A stretch of DNA of 58,372 nucleotides from Candidatus Methanoperedens sp. GTDB taxonomy: Archaea; Halobacteriota; Methanosarcinia; Methanosarcinales; Methanoperedenaceae. The position numbers were made by a program, and so were the translations under genes. Under the pieces are notes generated by a model that worked only from the letters and a program-made list of their open reading frames with translations, searched no databases and was not told the DNA's origin. How positions within the stretch are numbered: position 1 is the stretch's first letter; each line of letters begins with the position of its first letter. The stretch is from positions 1 to 58,372 of the forward strand of contig JAPMTX010000139.1 of assembly GCA_026552855.1 (NCBI GenBank), in the 5' to 3' direction. This document shows positions 32,590 to 41,961 of this stretch, in pieces.

Positions 32590-34057
32590 CTTTCCCGCTC
32601 TGTATATACGCCCCTACAGCTGCTGTAATCGCTGCCACCTTCTTATCTTCCATGCTCAGGGCTGAAGCAAGCGTGGCTCCTTTCTCCTTTTCAGCCTCCA
32701 CGATCTTCTCAACTTCAGCGATGATGTTGTGATCTTCTATGAAATGTGTGGTCAGCTCCCCGCGCCTGAAATATTCGTTGTTCATGACTGCTTTGTGGAA
32801 TGAGATGTTGGTGGTAACCCCGACGATGATATACTCGTACAGCGCCCGCTGCATGCGGGCAATGGCTTCGTTCCTGTCCCTTCCCCAGACCGTGAGCTTT
32901 GATATGAGCGAGTCGTAGAACGGCGTTATGGTGTATCCCGTATGAACGCCGCTGTCTACCCTCACACCCGGACCTCCTGAGGAGCGGTATCTTCGAAGTT
33001 TCCCGGGCGACGGCGTAAAGTTGTTAAGCGGGTCCTCGGCGTTCAGGCGGCATTCAATAGCCCATCCTGTCTGCCTGATATCTTCCTGCCTGTAGCTCAG
33101 CTCCTCGCCAGCCGCTATCCTGAGCTGCTCTTTCGCAAGGTCCACGCCTGTGACTATTTCCGTTATCGGATGCTCTACCTGGAGCCGGGTGTTCATCTCA
33201 AGGAAATAATAATCTCCCTTTGAATAAAGGAACTCGATTGTACCTGCGTTCGTATAATTTATTGCGGCAGCAGCCTTCACAGCATCAGCGCCCATCTTCT
33301 CCCTCAACTGCGGTGTCATGACAGGGGACGGGGATTCCTCTATCAGCTTCTGGTGCCGCCGCTGTATGGAGCATTCACGCTCGCCCACGTGGATCACGTT
33401 GCCGGAAGTATCAGCCAGTATCTGGAACTCTATATGGCGCGGCTCTTCAAGGTATTTCTCTATGAACACAGTCGCGTCGCCGAACGAGGATTTTGCCACC
33501 CTCTGCGTGGATTCGATGGTCTGGACAAGTTCTTCGGTCTTCCTGACGACCTTCATCCCGATACCGCCTCCGCCAGCCGCTGCTTTTATGATAACCGGAT
33601 AGCTGATGCTTTCTGCGGTTTCCACGGCTGCGTCAAAGTCACTTATGCCTCCGTCGCTTCCGGGAACGACAGGGATTCCCGCCGCAGACATCGCCTTTTT
33701 TGCAGTTATCTTATTGCCCATGCTCTCGATAGCCCTGCTCGTGGGACCTATGAACACAATCCCCTCTTTCTCGCATCTGGCTGCGAAATCCTCGTTCTCG
33801 GAAAGAAAACCGTAGCCAGGATGGATGCCTTCTGCGCCCGATTTATGAGCAACATCAAGTATATTGTCCATGTTCAGGTAACTCTGGCTTGCTGGCGCGG
33901 GACCGATGGGGTACGCCTCGTCCGCGTATTTTGCGAAAAGCGCGTTCTTATCGACTTCGCTGTACACCGCGACCGTCTTTATGTTAAGCTCTCTGCATGC
34001 GCGCATAACGCGTATCGCGATTTCACCGCGGTTTGCGATCAATACTTTTTTGAACAT
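32561..34057 (-). CDS. pycA: Pyruvate carboxylase subunit A (biotin carboxylase)
   Basis: PycA carboxylates biotin with ATP and bicarbonate; with PycB it makes oxaloacetate from pyruvate, a key anaplerotic step in methanogens and relatives. The 498-residue protein has the family start KVLIANRGEIAIRVMRA, the ATP-grasp glycine-rich loop AAAGGGGIGMK (about 159-169) and the FLEMNTRLQVEHP motif (about 288-300). It starts 3 bases after pycB and overlaps birA, so the three form one operon. Confidence 0.95.
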   Translation of the reverse strand: MFKKVLIANRGEIAIRVMRACRELNIKTVAVYSEVDKNALFAKYADEAYPIGPAPASQSYLNMDNILDVAHKSGAEGIHPGYGFLSENEDFAARCEKEGIVFIGPTSRAIESMGNKITAKKAMSAAGIPVVPGSDGGISDFDAAVETAESISYPVIIKAAAGGGGIGMKVVRKTEELVQTIESTQRVAKSSFGDATVFIEKYLEEPRHIEFQILADTSGNVIHVGERECSIQRRHQKLIEESPSPVMTPQLREKMGADAVKAAAAINYTNAGTIEFLYSKGDYYFLEMNTRLQVEHPITEIVTGVDLAKEQLRIAAGEELSYRQEDIRQTGWAIECRLNAEDPLNNFTPSPGKLRRYRSSGGPGVRVDSGVHTGYTITPFYDSLISKLTVWGRDRNEAIARMQRALYEYIIVGVTTNISFHKAVMNNEYFRRGELTTHFIEDHNIIAEVEKIVEAEKEKGATLASALSMEDKKVAAITAAVGAYIQSGKDGERNEYKR

Positions 34058-34060
34058 GTT

Positions 34061-35770
34061 TTACCCGATTATCAGCAATGCATCCCCTGCGCTCACAGTA
34101 CTGCCTTCCTTAACGAGTATCTCCTTCACAGTGCCTGCGTGGGGAGCATGGATGTTGTTCTCCATCTTCATCGCTTCAAGTACCATCACAACATCGCCTT
34201 TCGCAACAGAGTCGCCTTTCTTGACCTTCACCTTCAAGACCATGCCCTGCATGCTCGCAGTTATGGAGCCGTCAACAGCTTTCGGACGCTCGTTCATCTC
34301 CTTGACAGCCATACCTCCGCCTGCGGACAGGATCTTCACCTCGAACACGTCGCCGTCAACCTCGACCTTGAACTCGGTGGGCAGGGCAGCGGATTTATTA
34401 TTGTTCTGCTTCGGAGGCTCAAGCGCCTCTTCCTTAGCCTCGCCGCGCAGGAATTTGGGGGCTATCGCGGGATAAAGGGCATAAGTGAGAATATCCTCAG
34501 GCTTTTTGACGATGCCGAGAGCATATGCCTCTTTTGTGGCCTTATCAAGCTCAGGAGGTAGAAGGTCGGCAGGGCGACATGTGATGGGCTGCTCGCTGCC
34601 CAGTATCTTCGTAATGATCTCCTTGCTTATCGGCGCAGGCGTGCGCCCGTACAGGCCCTTGACATAATCCTTTACTTCTTTTGGCACTACCTTGTAGCGC
34701 TCGCCCATCAGCACGTTCAGCACAGCCTGGGTGCCAACTATCTGGCTTGTGGGCGTGACGAGCGGAGGATAGCCCAGCTCCTCTCTAACCCTGGGCATCT
34801 CTGCAAGCACATCGTTGTACTTATCAAGGGCATTCTGCTCTTTTAGCTGCGAGACGAGGTTTGAGAGCATTCCGCCGGGTATCTGGTACTTGAGCACGTT
34901 CGTATCTATCCTCTCAGAGATGGGGTCGAGAATGCCGCGATATTTTTCTTTCAGGTCTTCGAAGTACTTCTTTATCTCAGTGAGCAGGAAAAGGTCAAGA
35001 CCTGTATCGTAGGGCGTTCCTTTGAGCGCAGCCACGGTCGTCTCGGTCGGGGGCTGCGACGTGCCCCAGGCAAATGGCGAGAAAGCAGTGTCCAGTATAT
35101 CCACTCCAGCCTCGCATGCATAGAGGTAGCTCATCGGAGCCATCCCGCTCGTGCAGTGGCTGTGCAGGTCGACCGGGATGCTGATCTCTTTTTTCAGGGC
35201 TTTTACAAGGTCGTGGGCGTTCTTCGGGGAGATAAGACCTGCCATGTCTTTTATGCAGAGGGAATCGCATCCCATCCCTTCAAGCTGCTTTGCCATCTTG
35301 ACATACAGTGGAATCGGGTGGACAGGGCTTATGGTGTAACATACCGTGCCCTGCACATGTGCCCCGACGCGCTTTGCGGTCTTAATTGAGACCTCCATGT
35401 TCCTTATGTCGTTCACGGCATCGAATATCCTGAAAATATCAATACCGGTTTCAGCCGCGTGCTCGACGAACTTTACGACGACATCGTCCGAGTAGTGCCT
35501 GTATCCTACAAGGTTCTGTCCACGCAGCAGCATCTGGAGCGGCGTCTTCCTGATGGCCTTTTTAAGCGATCGCAGCCGCTCCCAGGGGTCTTCGTTCAGG
35601 TAGCGGATAGATGAATCAAAAGTTGCCCCTCCCCACACTTCGAGTGAGAAGAACCCTACCTCGTCCATTCTCTCGGCGATGGGAAGCATGTCCCTTGTCC
35701 GCATCCGTGTGGCAATGAGGGACTGGTGGGCGTCGCGCAGTGTTGTATCTGTGAGTTTTACTTGAGCCAT
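34061..35770 (-). CDS. pycB: Pyruvate carboxylase subunit B (transcarboxylase + biotin carrier)
   Basis: The 569-residue protein combines an HMGL-like carboxyltransferase (opens KLTDTTLRDAHQSLIATRM; metal site LHSHCTSGMAP near residue 200), a conserved helical middle, and a C-terminal biotinyl domain with EAMKMEN, carrier Lys535. The domain order equals archaeal PycB/oxaloacetate decarboxylase alpha; the neighbouring pycA decides for PycB. First gene of pycB-pycA-birA. Confidence 0.95.
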   Translation of the reverse strand: MAQVKLTDTTLRDAHQSLIATRMRTRDMLPIAERMDEVGFFSLEVWGGATFDSSIRYLNEDPWERLRSLKKAIRKTPLQMLLRGQNLVGYRHYSDDVVVKFVEHAAETGIDIFRIFDAVNDIRNMEVSIKTAKRVGAHVQGTVCYTISPVHPIPLYVKMAKQLEGMGCDSLCIKDMAGLISPKNAHDLVKALKKEISIPVDLHSHCTSGMAPMSYLYACEAGVDILDTAFSPFAWGTSQPPTETTVAALKGTPYDTGLDLFLLTEIKKYFEDLKEKYRGILDPISERIDTNVLKYQIPGGMLSNLVSQLKEQNALDKYNDVLAEMPRVREELGYPPLVTPTSQIVGTQAVLNVLMGERYKVVPKEVKDYVKGLYGRTPAPISKEIITKILGSEQPITCRPADLLPPELDKATKEAYALGIVKKPEDILTYALYPAIAPKFLRGEAKEEALEPPKQNNNKSAALPTEFKVEVDGDVFEVKILSAGGGMAVKEMNERPKAVDGSITASMQGMVLKVKVKKGDSVAKGDVVMVLEAMKMENNIHAPHAGTVKEILVKEGSTVSAGDALLIIG

Positions 35771-35852
35771 GGTTTATGCGCCATATTTGGCTCCATTGTT
35801 ATTTAATTTATGGTATTTTGTACTCAGGTTAAATGGTCACGCAAATGGTCAT

Positions 35853-35864
35853 ACCTTATATACC
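35853..35864 (+). promoter_or_regulatory. TATA box of dapL
   Basis: The motif accttatatacc lies about 27-30 bases before the dapL ATG (35889), the right distance for a leaderless or nearly leaderless archaeal transcript. There is no Shine-Dalgarno sequence before the ATG. Confidence 0.5.
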
Positions 35865-35888
35865 ATAAGCAACATTTCAGGCGCTACT

Positions 35889-37040
35889 ATGTACGCTGAC
35901 AGGATAAATTCGTTACCCCCATACCTGTTCGCAGCGATAGATAAAGCGAAGCAGGAGGTCATCAAGAAGGGCATTGACGTCATCAACCTGAGCATCGGCG
36001 ACCCAGACATGCCCACTCCGCCCCATATCGTGGAAGCGATGAAAAGATCGGTCTGCAACCCCCAGAGGCACCGCTACCCGTCCTACGAGGGGATGCTGTC
36101 ATTCAGGACAGCAGCAGCAGACTGGATCAAAAAGACTATGAACGTTGACCTTAACCCTGAGGATGAGGTTCTCACCCTGATAGGCTCAAAAGAGGGCATA
36201 GCCCACATCCCTCTTGCATTCTTGAACCCCGGCGATATCTCTCTCGTACCCGACCCTGCGTACCCCGTGTACAACATCGGGACAATCCTTGCGGATGGTA
36301 AACCCTACAAGATGCCGCTGCTTGCGGAAAACGATTTCCTTCCAGATCTTGACGCGATACCAGCCAGCATAGCGAAAAAAGCAAAACTCATGTTCATCAA
36401 TTACCCCAACAACCCCACGTCTGCCACAGCCTCTCTGAAGTTCTTCGGAGAAGTGGTTGATTTCGCAGCAGAGAACGATATCCTTGTCGTCCACGATAAC
36501 GCTTATTCGGAAATGACCTACGACGGCTACAAAGCGCCCAGTTTCCTGAGCGTGAGCGGGGCAAAAGACATTAGCATTGAAATGCATTCCCTGTCAAAAA
36601 CGTATAACATGACAGGATGGCGTATCGGCTTTGCGATCGGGAACAGAGATATCATCGCAGGTCTTGGGAAGGTGAAGACCAATGTGGATTCAGGCGCATT
36701 CGAATGCGTTCAGGAAGCAGGCATTGCTGCTCTCACCGGCACCCAGGATTGCGTCCGCGGGATGAACGAAATATATAAGGAGAGGCGCGACGCCCTCATC
36801 GCAGGGCTAAAGGAATTAGGTCTTGAAGTGAAACCGCCAAAAGCAACGTTCTATGTATGGGTGCGAGTTGCCGGCAGTTCGTTTGATTTCACAAAGGTGC
36901 TGCTTGAAAAAGCCGGGATCGTAGCGACGCCGGGCGTAGGATTTGGCGAATACGGCGAGGGATACATCAGGTTTGCCCTGACCCAGTCCGTGGAAAGGAT
37001 CAATGAGGCGGTTGAAAGGATGCATAAACTTGATATCTAA
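35889..37040 (+). CDS. dapL: LL-diaminopimelate aminotransferase-like enzyme
   Basis: PLP enzyme of fold type I. The 383-residue protein starts at ATG 35889 (YADRINSLPPYLF); the longer in-frame start lacks support, and the TATA box sits just inside it. Landmarks are INLSIGDPDMPTP (substrate Gly/Asp), YPSYEG, NYPNNPTSA, and the PLP lysine Lys237 in SLSKTYNMTGWRIG. This set matches DapL-type enzymes that make LL-diaminopimelate for lysine; other class I aminotransferases share the motifs, so substrate is probable rather than certain. Divergent from pycB. Confidence 0.8.
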   Translation: MYADRINSLPPYLFAAIDKAKQEVIKKGIDVINLSIGDPDMPTPPHIVEAMKRSVCNPQRHRYPSYEGMLSFRTAAADWIKKTMNVDLNPEDEVLTLIGSKEGIAHIPLAFLNPGDISLVPDPAYPVYNIGTILADGKPYKMPLLAENDFLPDLDAIPASIAKKAKLMFINYPNNPTSATASLKFFGEVVDFAAENDILVVHDNAYSEMTYDGYKAPSFLSVSGAKDISIEMHSLSKTYNMTGWRIGFAIGNRDIIAGLGKVKTNVDSGAFECVQEAGIAALTGTQDCVRGMNEIYKERRDALIAGLKELGLEVKPPKATFYVWVRVAGSSFDFTKVLLEKAGIVATPGVGFGEYGEGYIRFALTQSVERINEAVERMHKLDI

Positions 37041-37121
37041 ATCCTCACGAAAATTCATCTTAAATTAATTACAATGTAGAAAAGCCTATTTATGATAAGG
37101 TTAAAATTGTACGGGAATATG

Positions 37122-37132
37122 CGTTTAAATAG
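37122..37132 (+). promoter_or_regulatory. TATA-like element before the prenyl synthase
   Basis: The motif gcgtttaaata lies about 40 bases before the ATG at 37169, with a gggag ribosome-binding site between. This fits an archaeal promoter with a short leader. Confidence 0.4.
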
Positions 37133-37168
37133 AAACTCTTTTGTGTATCTCGGTCATGGGAGTAAGTA

Positions 37169-38083
37169 ATGGAAATAGAACAGCTTTTAGAAGAGCGCGC
37201 CGGTCTGGTAGATATGGAGCTGCCAGCCCTGCTCCAGGATATCAAGCCTCCTGAGCTTGGAGCCGCTGTCGCCTATGCTGTAGCGTCGAAAGGAAAGCGC
37301 ATACGCCCGGCACTTGTTACTCTTGCATGCGAAGCTGTTGGCGGGACTGCCAGGGATGCAAGCTTTGCAGCAGCCTCAATCGAGTTGATCCACTCCTCAT
37401 CCCTGGTGCTGGATGACGTAATAGACAAATCAGAGAAAAGACGCGGCAGGGATACTATACACAAAGTATGGGGCACAGACATGGCTCTTCTCACAGTCCA
37501 GATCCTCGCTGCGCTCTCGCTCAAGATAGCGGCGCGCGACCCGAGGCTCATACATGCCATAGCTGATTCGCTGTTCTATATGGGAGAAGGGGAAGCCATG
37601 GAACTTGTAGATTTTGCCAAGGATAAACGGAGCTATATCGAGCTTGCGTTCCGAAAAACCGGCTCGCTTTTCGGCTCTGCCTCACAGGTAGGCGCCATAG
37701 TGGGCGGAGGAAATAAGCAGCAGGTAAAAGATATGACAGGGTTTGGTAAGCATATAGGCATAGCCTTCCAGATACGTGATGATATCCTGGACTGCATTTC
37801 CAGTGAGGAAGACCTGGGTAAGCCTGTTAAAAAAGACTTATTTATGGGCAGACCGTCCATTGTCATCCTGGATGCCCTGAACTCGGGCATCTCTCTTGAG
37901 CGGATGATGAAATGCAACAACGGAGAACTGATGCACCTTGTTGAGGATTCTATAGATTATGCAGAGGAAACTGCAAAGGAAGAAATGGAACTTGCAAAGA
38001 GCCATATCGAAACGCTCGATGAAAACCATGCAAAAAGAAAGCTTATAGAGCTTGGCGAGTATATCATCAACCGCAGCAAGTAA
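37169..38083 (+). CDS. Polyprenyl (geranylgeranyl-type) diphosphate synthase
   Basis: The 304-residue protein has the first aspartate-rich motif DDVID (residues 82-86) followed by KSEKRRG, and the second motif RDDILD (203-208). These enzymes condense isopentenyl diphosphate units to make the isoprenoid chains of archaeal lipids; GGPP is the usual archaeal product (IdsA), but chain length cannot be read reliably here. It is shorter than bacterial octaprenyl synthases by little, so a longer-chain enzyme for quinones is possible. Followed 26-36 bases later by the radical SAM gene. Confidence 0.85.
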   Translation: MEIEQLLEERAGLVDMELPALLQDIKPPELGAAVAYAVASKGKRIRPALVTLACEAVGGTARDASFAAASIELIHSSSLVLDDVIDKSEKRRGRDTIHKVWGTDMALLTVQILAALSLKIAARDPRLIHAIADSLFYMGEGEAMELVDFAKDKRSYIELAFRKTGSLFGSASQVGAIVGGGNKQQVKDMTGFGKHIGIAFQIRDDILDCISSEEDLGKPVKKDLFMGRPSIVILDALNSGISLERMMKCNNGELMHLVEDSIDYAEETAKEEMELAKSHIETLDENHAKRKLIELGEYIINRSK

Positions 38084-38118
38084 GATGTCTAATTTGCGGA
38101 AACACGGAATTGACAACG

Positions 38119-39144
38119 ATGGAAAAAGATAAGAGCGGCTCGTTTTTTAATTATCTCCCCGACGGGTGCGGTTTATGCTACAAAGGTGCAAAAATGGTCC
38201 TTTTTGTTACAGGGTTGTGCGGGAAGAACTGCTTCTATTGCCCTGTTTCAAATAACAGGCGGGAAAAGGATGTTATCTTTGTGAACGAGAGGCAGGTCAG
38301 GAGGGATGAGGACATTATTGAAGAAGCCGTCTCTATGGACGCACTGGGGACAGGCATAACCGGAGGTGAGCCACTGCTTCGGCTTGAGCGCGTAGTTCAT
38401 TATATAAAGCTCCTGAAGGGCAGGTTCGGCGTCTCCCACCATATACATCTCTACACAGCCCTTGCACCGAATAGAGGCGCCCTCCTGTCTTTAAGAGATG
38501 CAGGTCTGGATGAGATCAGGTTCCACCCGCCCCCCCACCTGTGGACTAACATAGAAAGGACGTACTACAAAGATTCCATCACTGCAGCACATGAGCTTGG
38601 CATCTGTACGGGGATCGAGATTCCCTCTATACAGGCAGATTTTAGCGGGATATTATCTTTGCTGGATGAGGTCGACGGCTTCCTTAACCTGAACGAGCTT
38701 GAGTTCTCAGAGACGAACGCAGGGGAGCTCAAGAAACGCGGGTATGTACCTGTGGACGACATCTCTTCAGGGGCAAAGGGAAGTAAGGAGGCAGCAGAAT
38801 CACTGAAAGGAAGAAAGCTCCGTTTTTGCTCATCGGCGTTCAAGGACGCGGTGCAGCTCAGGGAGAGGTTCAAGCGCATTGCAAGGAAAAACGCGCGGGA
38901 TTTTGACGAGATAACGGATGACGGGACGCTAGTCTACGGGATCATCGAGGGAAACGGGCTTAAACTCCTGAAAGAAGCCGGGGTTACAGGGGACATGTAC
39001 TCTGTCCATAACGGCTCTATCGAGACCGCATGGTGGATAACCGACGACCTTGCAGAGGAATTGAAAAAATCGGGATGCAGGGTCTCTGTCATTGAGCGCT
39101 ATCCCATGAAGGACGGGATGCTTGTAGAAAAGACGCCTCTTTAG
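38119..39144 (+). CDS. Radical SAM protein
   Basis: The 341-residue protein (ATG 38119; TTG 38110 possible) contains C-G-K-N-C-F-Y-C, the radical SAM 4Fe-4S cluster motif with CxxxCxxC spacing, followed by the GITGGEPLL glycine-rich SAM-binding motif. An earlier CGLC pair (GCGLCYKG) may be structural. The chemistry is unknown; archaeal homologues are usually annotated only as radical SAM protein. Probably in one transcript with the prenyl synthase. Confidence 0.85.
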   Translation: MEKDKSGSFFNYLPDGCGLCYKGAKMVLFVTGLCGKNCFYCPVSNNRREKDVIFVNERQVRRDEDIIEEAVSMDALGTGITGGEPLLRLERVVHYIKLLKGRFGVSHHIHLYTALAPNRGALLSLRDAGLDEIRFHPPPHLWTNIERTYYKDSITAAHELGICTGIEIPSIQADFSGILSLLDEVDGFLNLNELEFSETNAGELKKRGYVPVDDISSGAKGSKEAAESLKGRKLRFCSSAFKDAVQLRERFKRIARKNARDFDEITDDGTLVYGIIEGNGLKLLKEAGVTGDMYSVHNGSIETAWWITDDLAEELKKSGCRVSVIERYPMKDGMLVEKTPL

Positions 39145-39190
39145 ATATGCAAAGGTATAAACTCTTAAAATTTAATATGGAAAAAAAAAG

Positions 39191-39505
39191 GTGGTCTTAC
39201 TGAGCACTGAAGGGAACGAGAAAATAAAGGCACGCCTGACAAAGTATTTGACACGTGATGAGACGGGCATACGGAAGTCTGTCTTGAAATTATTCCTCAG
39301 CAGCAAACCGTACACCACCCAGGAGATTTTTGAATCCTTAGTCAAAGAGGGCTTTGATGTCAATTACAGGGGAGTATCAGCCATGGTGGGTCTTATGAAT
39401 ACAAGGCTCGGCATCCTGAGAATAGATGTGAAAGGCGACCATAATGTCTATTCTCTTAAGTACGAGTACAAGAACGCTGTGAAGTTGGTAATGGATAATT
39501 ATTGA
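39191..39505 (+). CDS. DUF2551 protein
   Basis: The 104-residue protein (GTG start after an A-rich stretch) begins with a helix, then RKSVLKLFLSSKPYTTQEIFESL, NYRGVSAMVGLMNTRLGIL and VYSLKYEYKNAVK. These are the landmarks of the archaeal DUF2551 family, which looks like a winged helix (first helix-turn-helix around residues 40-75). A transcriptional role is plausible. The preceding 8 A bases and ggtgg could serve as ribosome-binding site, leaving the exact start uncertain. Confidence 0.75.
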   Translation: MVLLSTEGNEKIKARLTKYLTRDETGIRKSVLKLFLSSKPYTTQEIFESLVKEGFDVNYRGVSAMVGLMNTRLGILRIDVKGDHNVYSLKYEYKNAVKLVMDNY

Positions 39506-39529
39506 AGTTCAGGTAATGTCCTGTAAATG

Positions 39530-39599
39530 AGCCACGGAGGCGCAGAGACACAGAGAGCTTTTTGAAATATTTCTCTGTGCCTCTGCGTCTCTGTGGCTA
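39530..39599. repeat. Imperfect 28-base inverted repeat between convergent genes
   Basis: Arms 39530-39557 and 39572-39599 match at about 24 of 28 positions (left begins agccacggagg, right ends ctctgtggct), with a 14-base loop. It lies between the convergent DUF2551 and hdrA genes, so it may terminate both. Sequences of this type recur in many genomes as dispersed palindromes. Confidence 0.6.
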
Positions 39600-39637
39600 T
39601 CGTTTTTATGCCCTGAATTTCATGATACTACCTAAAT

Positions 39638-41959
39638 TCACTCTTCGGCAGCCTCAGCGCTCTCCCCTTTCTCCTTCCTACTCTTCCTCTCAGCCTTGGC
39701 TCCAGCCTGTGCCGCGAACACGTTCAGGAGGTCTGTGAGTTTCTCGTACTGTGCGGTCTCGATGTGCGAATACCGCAGCGGCTTCTTGTGCTTCCTTGTA
39801 TCTTTTTTAAGCCTCTTGTACAGTTCATCCGAGCGCGAGGTGAGCTTCTCATCTGTCGTGCCCTCGATGAGCATTACGCCCGCGGCTCCGTATTCAAAGG
39901 CTGCGTTGACGACATCGGCATCCAGTATATGTATCGAGGGAACGCTTACGAACCTGACAAGAGAGGAATACTGTTTCCTGTTCACACCCGCGATATCAGC
40001 AGCAGCGTAGGCGTAAGGATCTATGAACACGATAACGCCCGGCGCCTCGCTCAGTATCGCCCGAAGCTGCGCCTTCAACTGGTTGCGCGTGAAGTTCCGT
40101 ATCTCAATGCCTTTTACCGGGCATGAGGGCACGCATATGCCGCATCCCGTGCATGCCAGCGGCGAGAGCGCAGCCTTTCCGTTCTCAAGTGAGAGCGCGC
40201 TGTACGGGCATGCTTTCACACAGTCACCGCACCCGTTGCACTCAAGTATCATTGGCTTCTCAGGCGGGATGAGTATAATGCCTTTGCCCAGGAACTGGGA
40301 GACCTTATGCGCCGCGCTTATGCCTTCTGTCACCGAATCATGTATGTCCTTGGGTCCGAGCGCGCACCCTGCTGCGAATGCCGACTGGTTCAGTGTATTT
40401 ACAGGGTCAAGCTTGACGTGCTTCTCTTCTACGAAGCCGTCGTCCCCCAGGGGTACACCGAGTTTGTCTGCAAGCTCTTTTGTGCCTGCGGAAGGTACAA
40501 GAGCCGGGCACAGCACTACCATGTCGAATACTTCGCGCCCTTTCATGCCGAGGTTGGTATCCTCGTACTGTACCATGAGCGTGCCGTCGGGTTTCGGGAT
40601 TATTTCAGCTACTTTGCCGCGCACGTAATTAACGCCCTTTTCCTGCGTGTGGTGGTAGAACTCCTCAAACCGCCTTCCTGCTGAGCGCATGTCAATGTAG
40701 AATATCCATGCTTCGGCGTCGCCTTTCATTTTCTTTACAAGCTGAGCCTGCTTCTGCGAGTAGATGCAGCATACCTTGGAGCAGTATTTCTTACCTCTCC
40801 CGGTGAAATCCCTGCTTCCTGCGCAGAGCACGAATGCCACTCTGCCGGGGAACGAGCCATCAGCCTTCTGAAGCCTCATTCCTGTTCTGCTTTTTGCAGA
40901 GAGCATCTCCTCAAACTCAATAGCTGTCAGGAGGTTGGGAGCAGGGTAGTTGTACTCTTCTATCACAGAGAGGTCAAGGGGTTCAAAACCCGTGGCTATA
41001 GTCACGGCTCCTGCCGAGATCGTGCTTGTTTCCTCTTTCGCCTCAAGGTTTATGGCGTCGCGCGGACAGACTTTTACGCATGCACCACACTGTTTGCATT
41101 TTGACATGTCTATCATGTACGCCTGCGGGACAGCCTGGGCAAATGGCAGGAATATCGCGCCTTTCGGACATTTCCTTGCGCATGCGCCGCAGGATATGCA
41201 TTTGTCTACATCCACATAGCGCGGGCTGTGTTTCAGGGTTATGGTGTAATCGCCCGGGCTTCCTTTTACATCAGCCACTTCTGTCATCGTATGCATGGTG
41301 ATATTGGGATGGTTGTGCACTGCCACCATCTTTGGCGTGAGTATGCACTGGGAGCAGTCCAGCGTTGGGAAGGTCTTGGATAAGCCTATCATATGCCCGC
41401 CAAGGAAGGGTGCTTTCTCTATCAGTATTACCTCGTGATCATCCGCAAGCTCAAGGGCTGTAGTTATCCCGGCAATGCCGCCGCCCACTACCAGCGTCCT
41501 GTCGACGAGTTTTTTCTCAAGCGGTACAAGCGGTTCTATCGAGCCTATGCGGGCTACTGCGCCTTTTATCAGTCCTTTGACCTTTGAGTCTATACCTGCT
41601 TTGTCGTGCACCCAACTGGCTTGTTCGCGTATGTTCGTGATCTCAAGCAGGTTGGGATTCAGCCCCGCTTTTTTCGCCATGCCCCTGAAAGTTTCAAGGT
41701 GAAGCTTGGGCGAGCATGAGCCGATCACTACGCGGTCGATTCTTCCTTTCTCGATATCGCTCTTTATCTTCTCCTGTCCCTGGCTGCTGCACAGGTAGTC
41801 CTGGATATTGACGATCAGGTTCTTGTCCGCTTTCAGAGAATCGGCGACAGCCTGGAGATCGACTACATCTCCAATGTTCCCGCCGCACCTGCACAGGTAC
41901 ACGCCGATCTTCTTCTGCTCGGGAGGTGTTTCGTTTTCAGGCATCTCGTTCTCTGTCAT
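39638..41959 (-). CDS. hdrA: Heterodisulfide reductase subunit A with degenerate MvhD-like tail
   Basis: HdrA is the FAD-bearing electron-bifurcating subunit of the HdrABC complex. The 773-residue protein has the N-terminal CRCGG (23-27), the FAD motif GGGIAG (159-164), the FPTLDCSQC stretch (197-205) and four ferredoxin-type clusters. Two are at Cys254/257/260/264 and Cys288/291/294/298; two more follow near residues 585-625. The C-terminal part (about 639-740) aligns with MvhD, which joins Hdr to hydrogenase, but none of its cysteines remains. The fusion resembles the HdrA2 type of Methanosarcina (family knowledge). Last gene of hdrC-hdrB-hdrA. Confidence 0.93.
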   Translation of the reverse strand: MTENEMPENETPPEQKKIGVYLCRCGGNIGDVVDLQAVADSLKADKNLIVNIQDYLCSSQGQEKIKSDIEKGRIDRVVIGSCSPKLHLETFRGMAKKAGLNPNLLEITNIREQASWVHDKAGIDSKVKGLIKGAVARIGSIEPLVPLEKKLVDRTLVVGGGIAGITTALELADDHEVILIEKAPFLGGHMIGLSKTFPTLDCSQCILTPKMVAVHNHPNITMHTMTEVADVKGSPGDYTITLKHSPRYVDVDKCISCGACARKCPKGAIFLPFAQAVPQAYMIDMSKCKQCGACVKVCPRDAINLEAKEETSTISAGAVTIATGFEPLDLSVIEEYNYPAPNLLTAIEFEEMLSAKSRTGMRLQKADGSFPGRVAFVLCAGSRDFTGRGKKYCSKVCCIYSQKQAQLVKKMKGDAEAWIFYIDMRSAGRRFEEFYHHTQEKGVNYVRGKVAEIIPKPDGTLMVQYEDTNLGMKGREVFDMVVLCPALVPSAGTKELADKLGVPLGDDGFVEEKHVKLDPVNTLNQSAFAAGCALGPKDIHDSVTEGISAAHKVSQFLGKGIILIPPEKPMILECNGCGDCVKACPYSALSLENGKAALSPLACTGCGICVPSCPVKGIEIRNFTRNQLKAQLRAILSEAPGVIVFIDPYAYAAADIAGVNRKQYSSLVRFVSVPSIHILDADVVNAAFEYGAAGVMLIEGTTDEKLTSRSDELYKRLKKDTRKHKKPLRYSHIETAQYEKLTDLLNVFAAQAGAKAERKSRKEKGESAEAAEE

Positions 41960-41961
41960 CG

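Noticed and set aside
33353-34561. Long plus-strand open frame (about 400 codons)
   Set aside because: It lies opposite pycA and the end of pycB, whose motifs are complete; the translated product has the Cys/His/Arg-rich composition typical of an antisense shadow.
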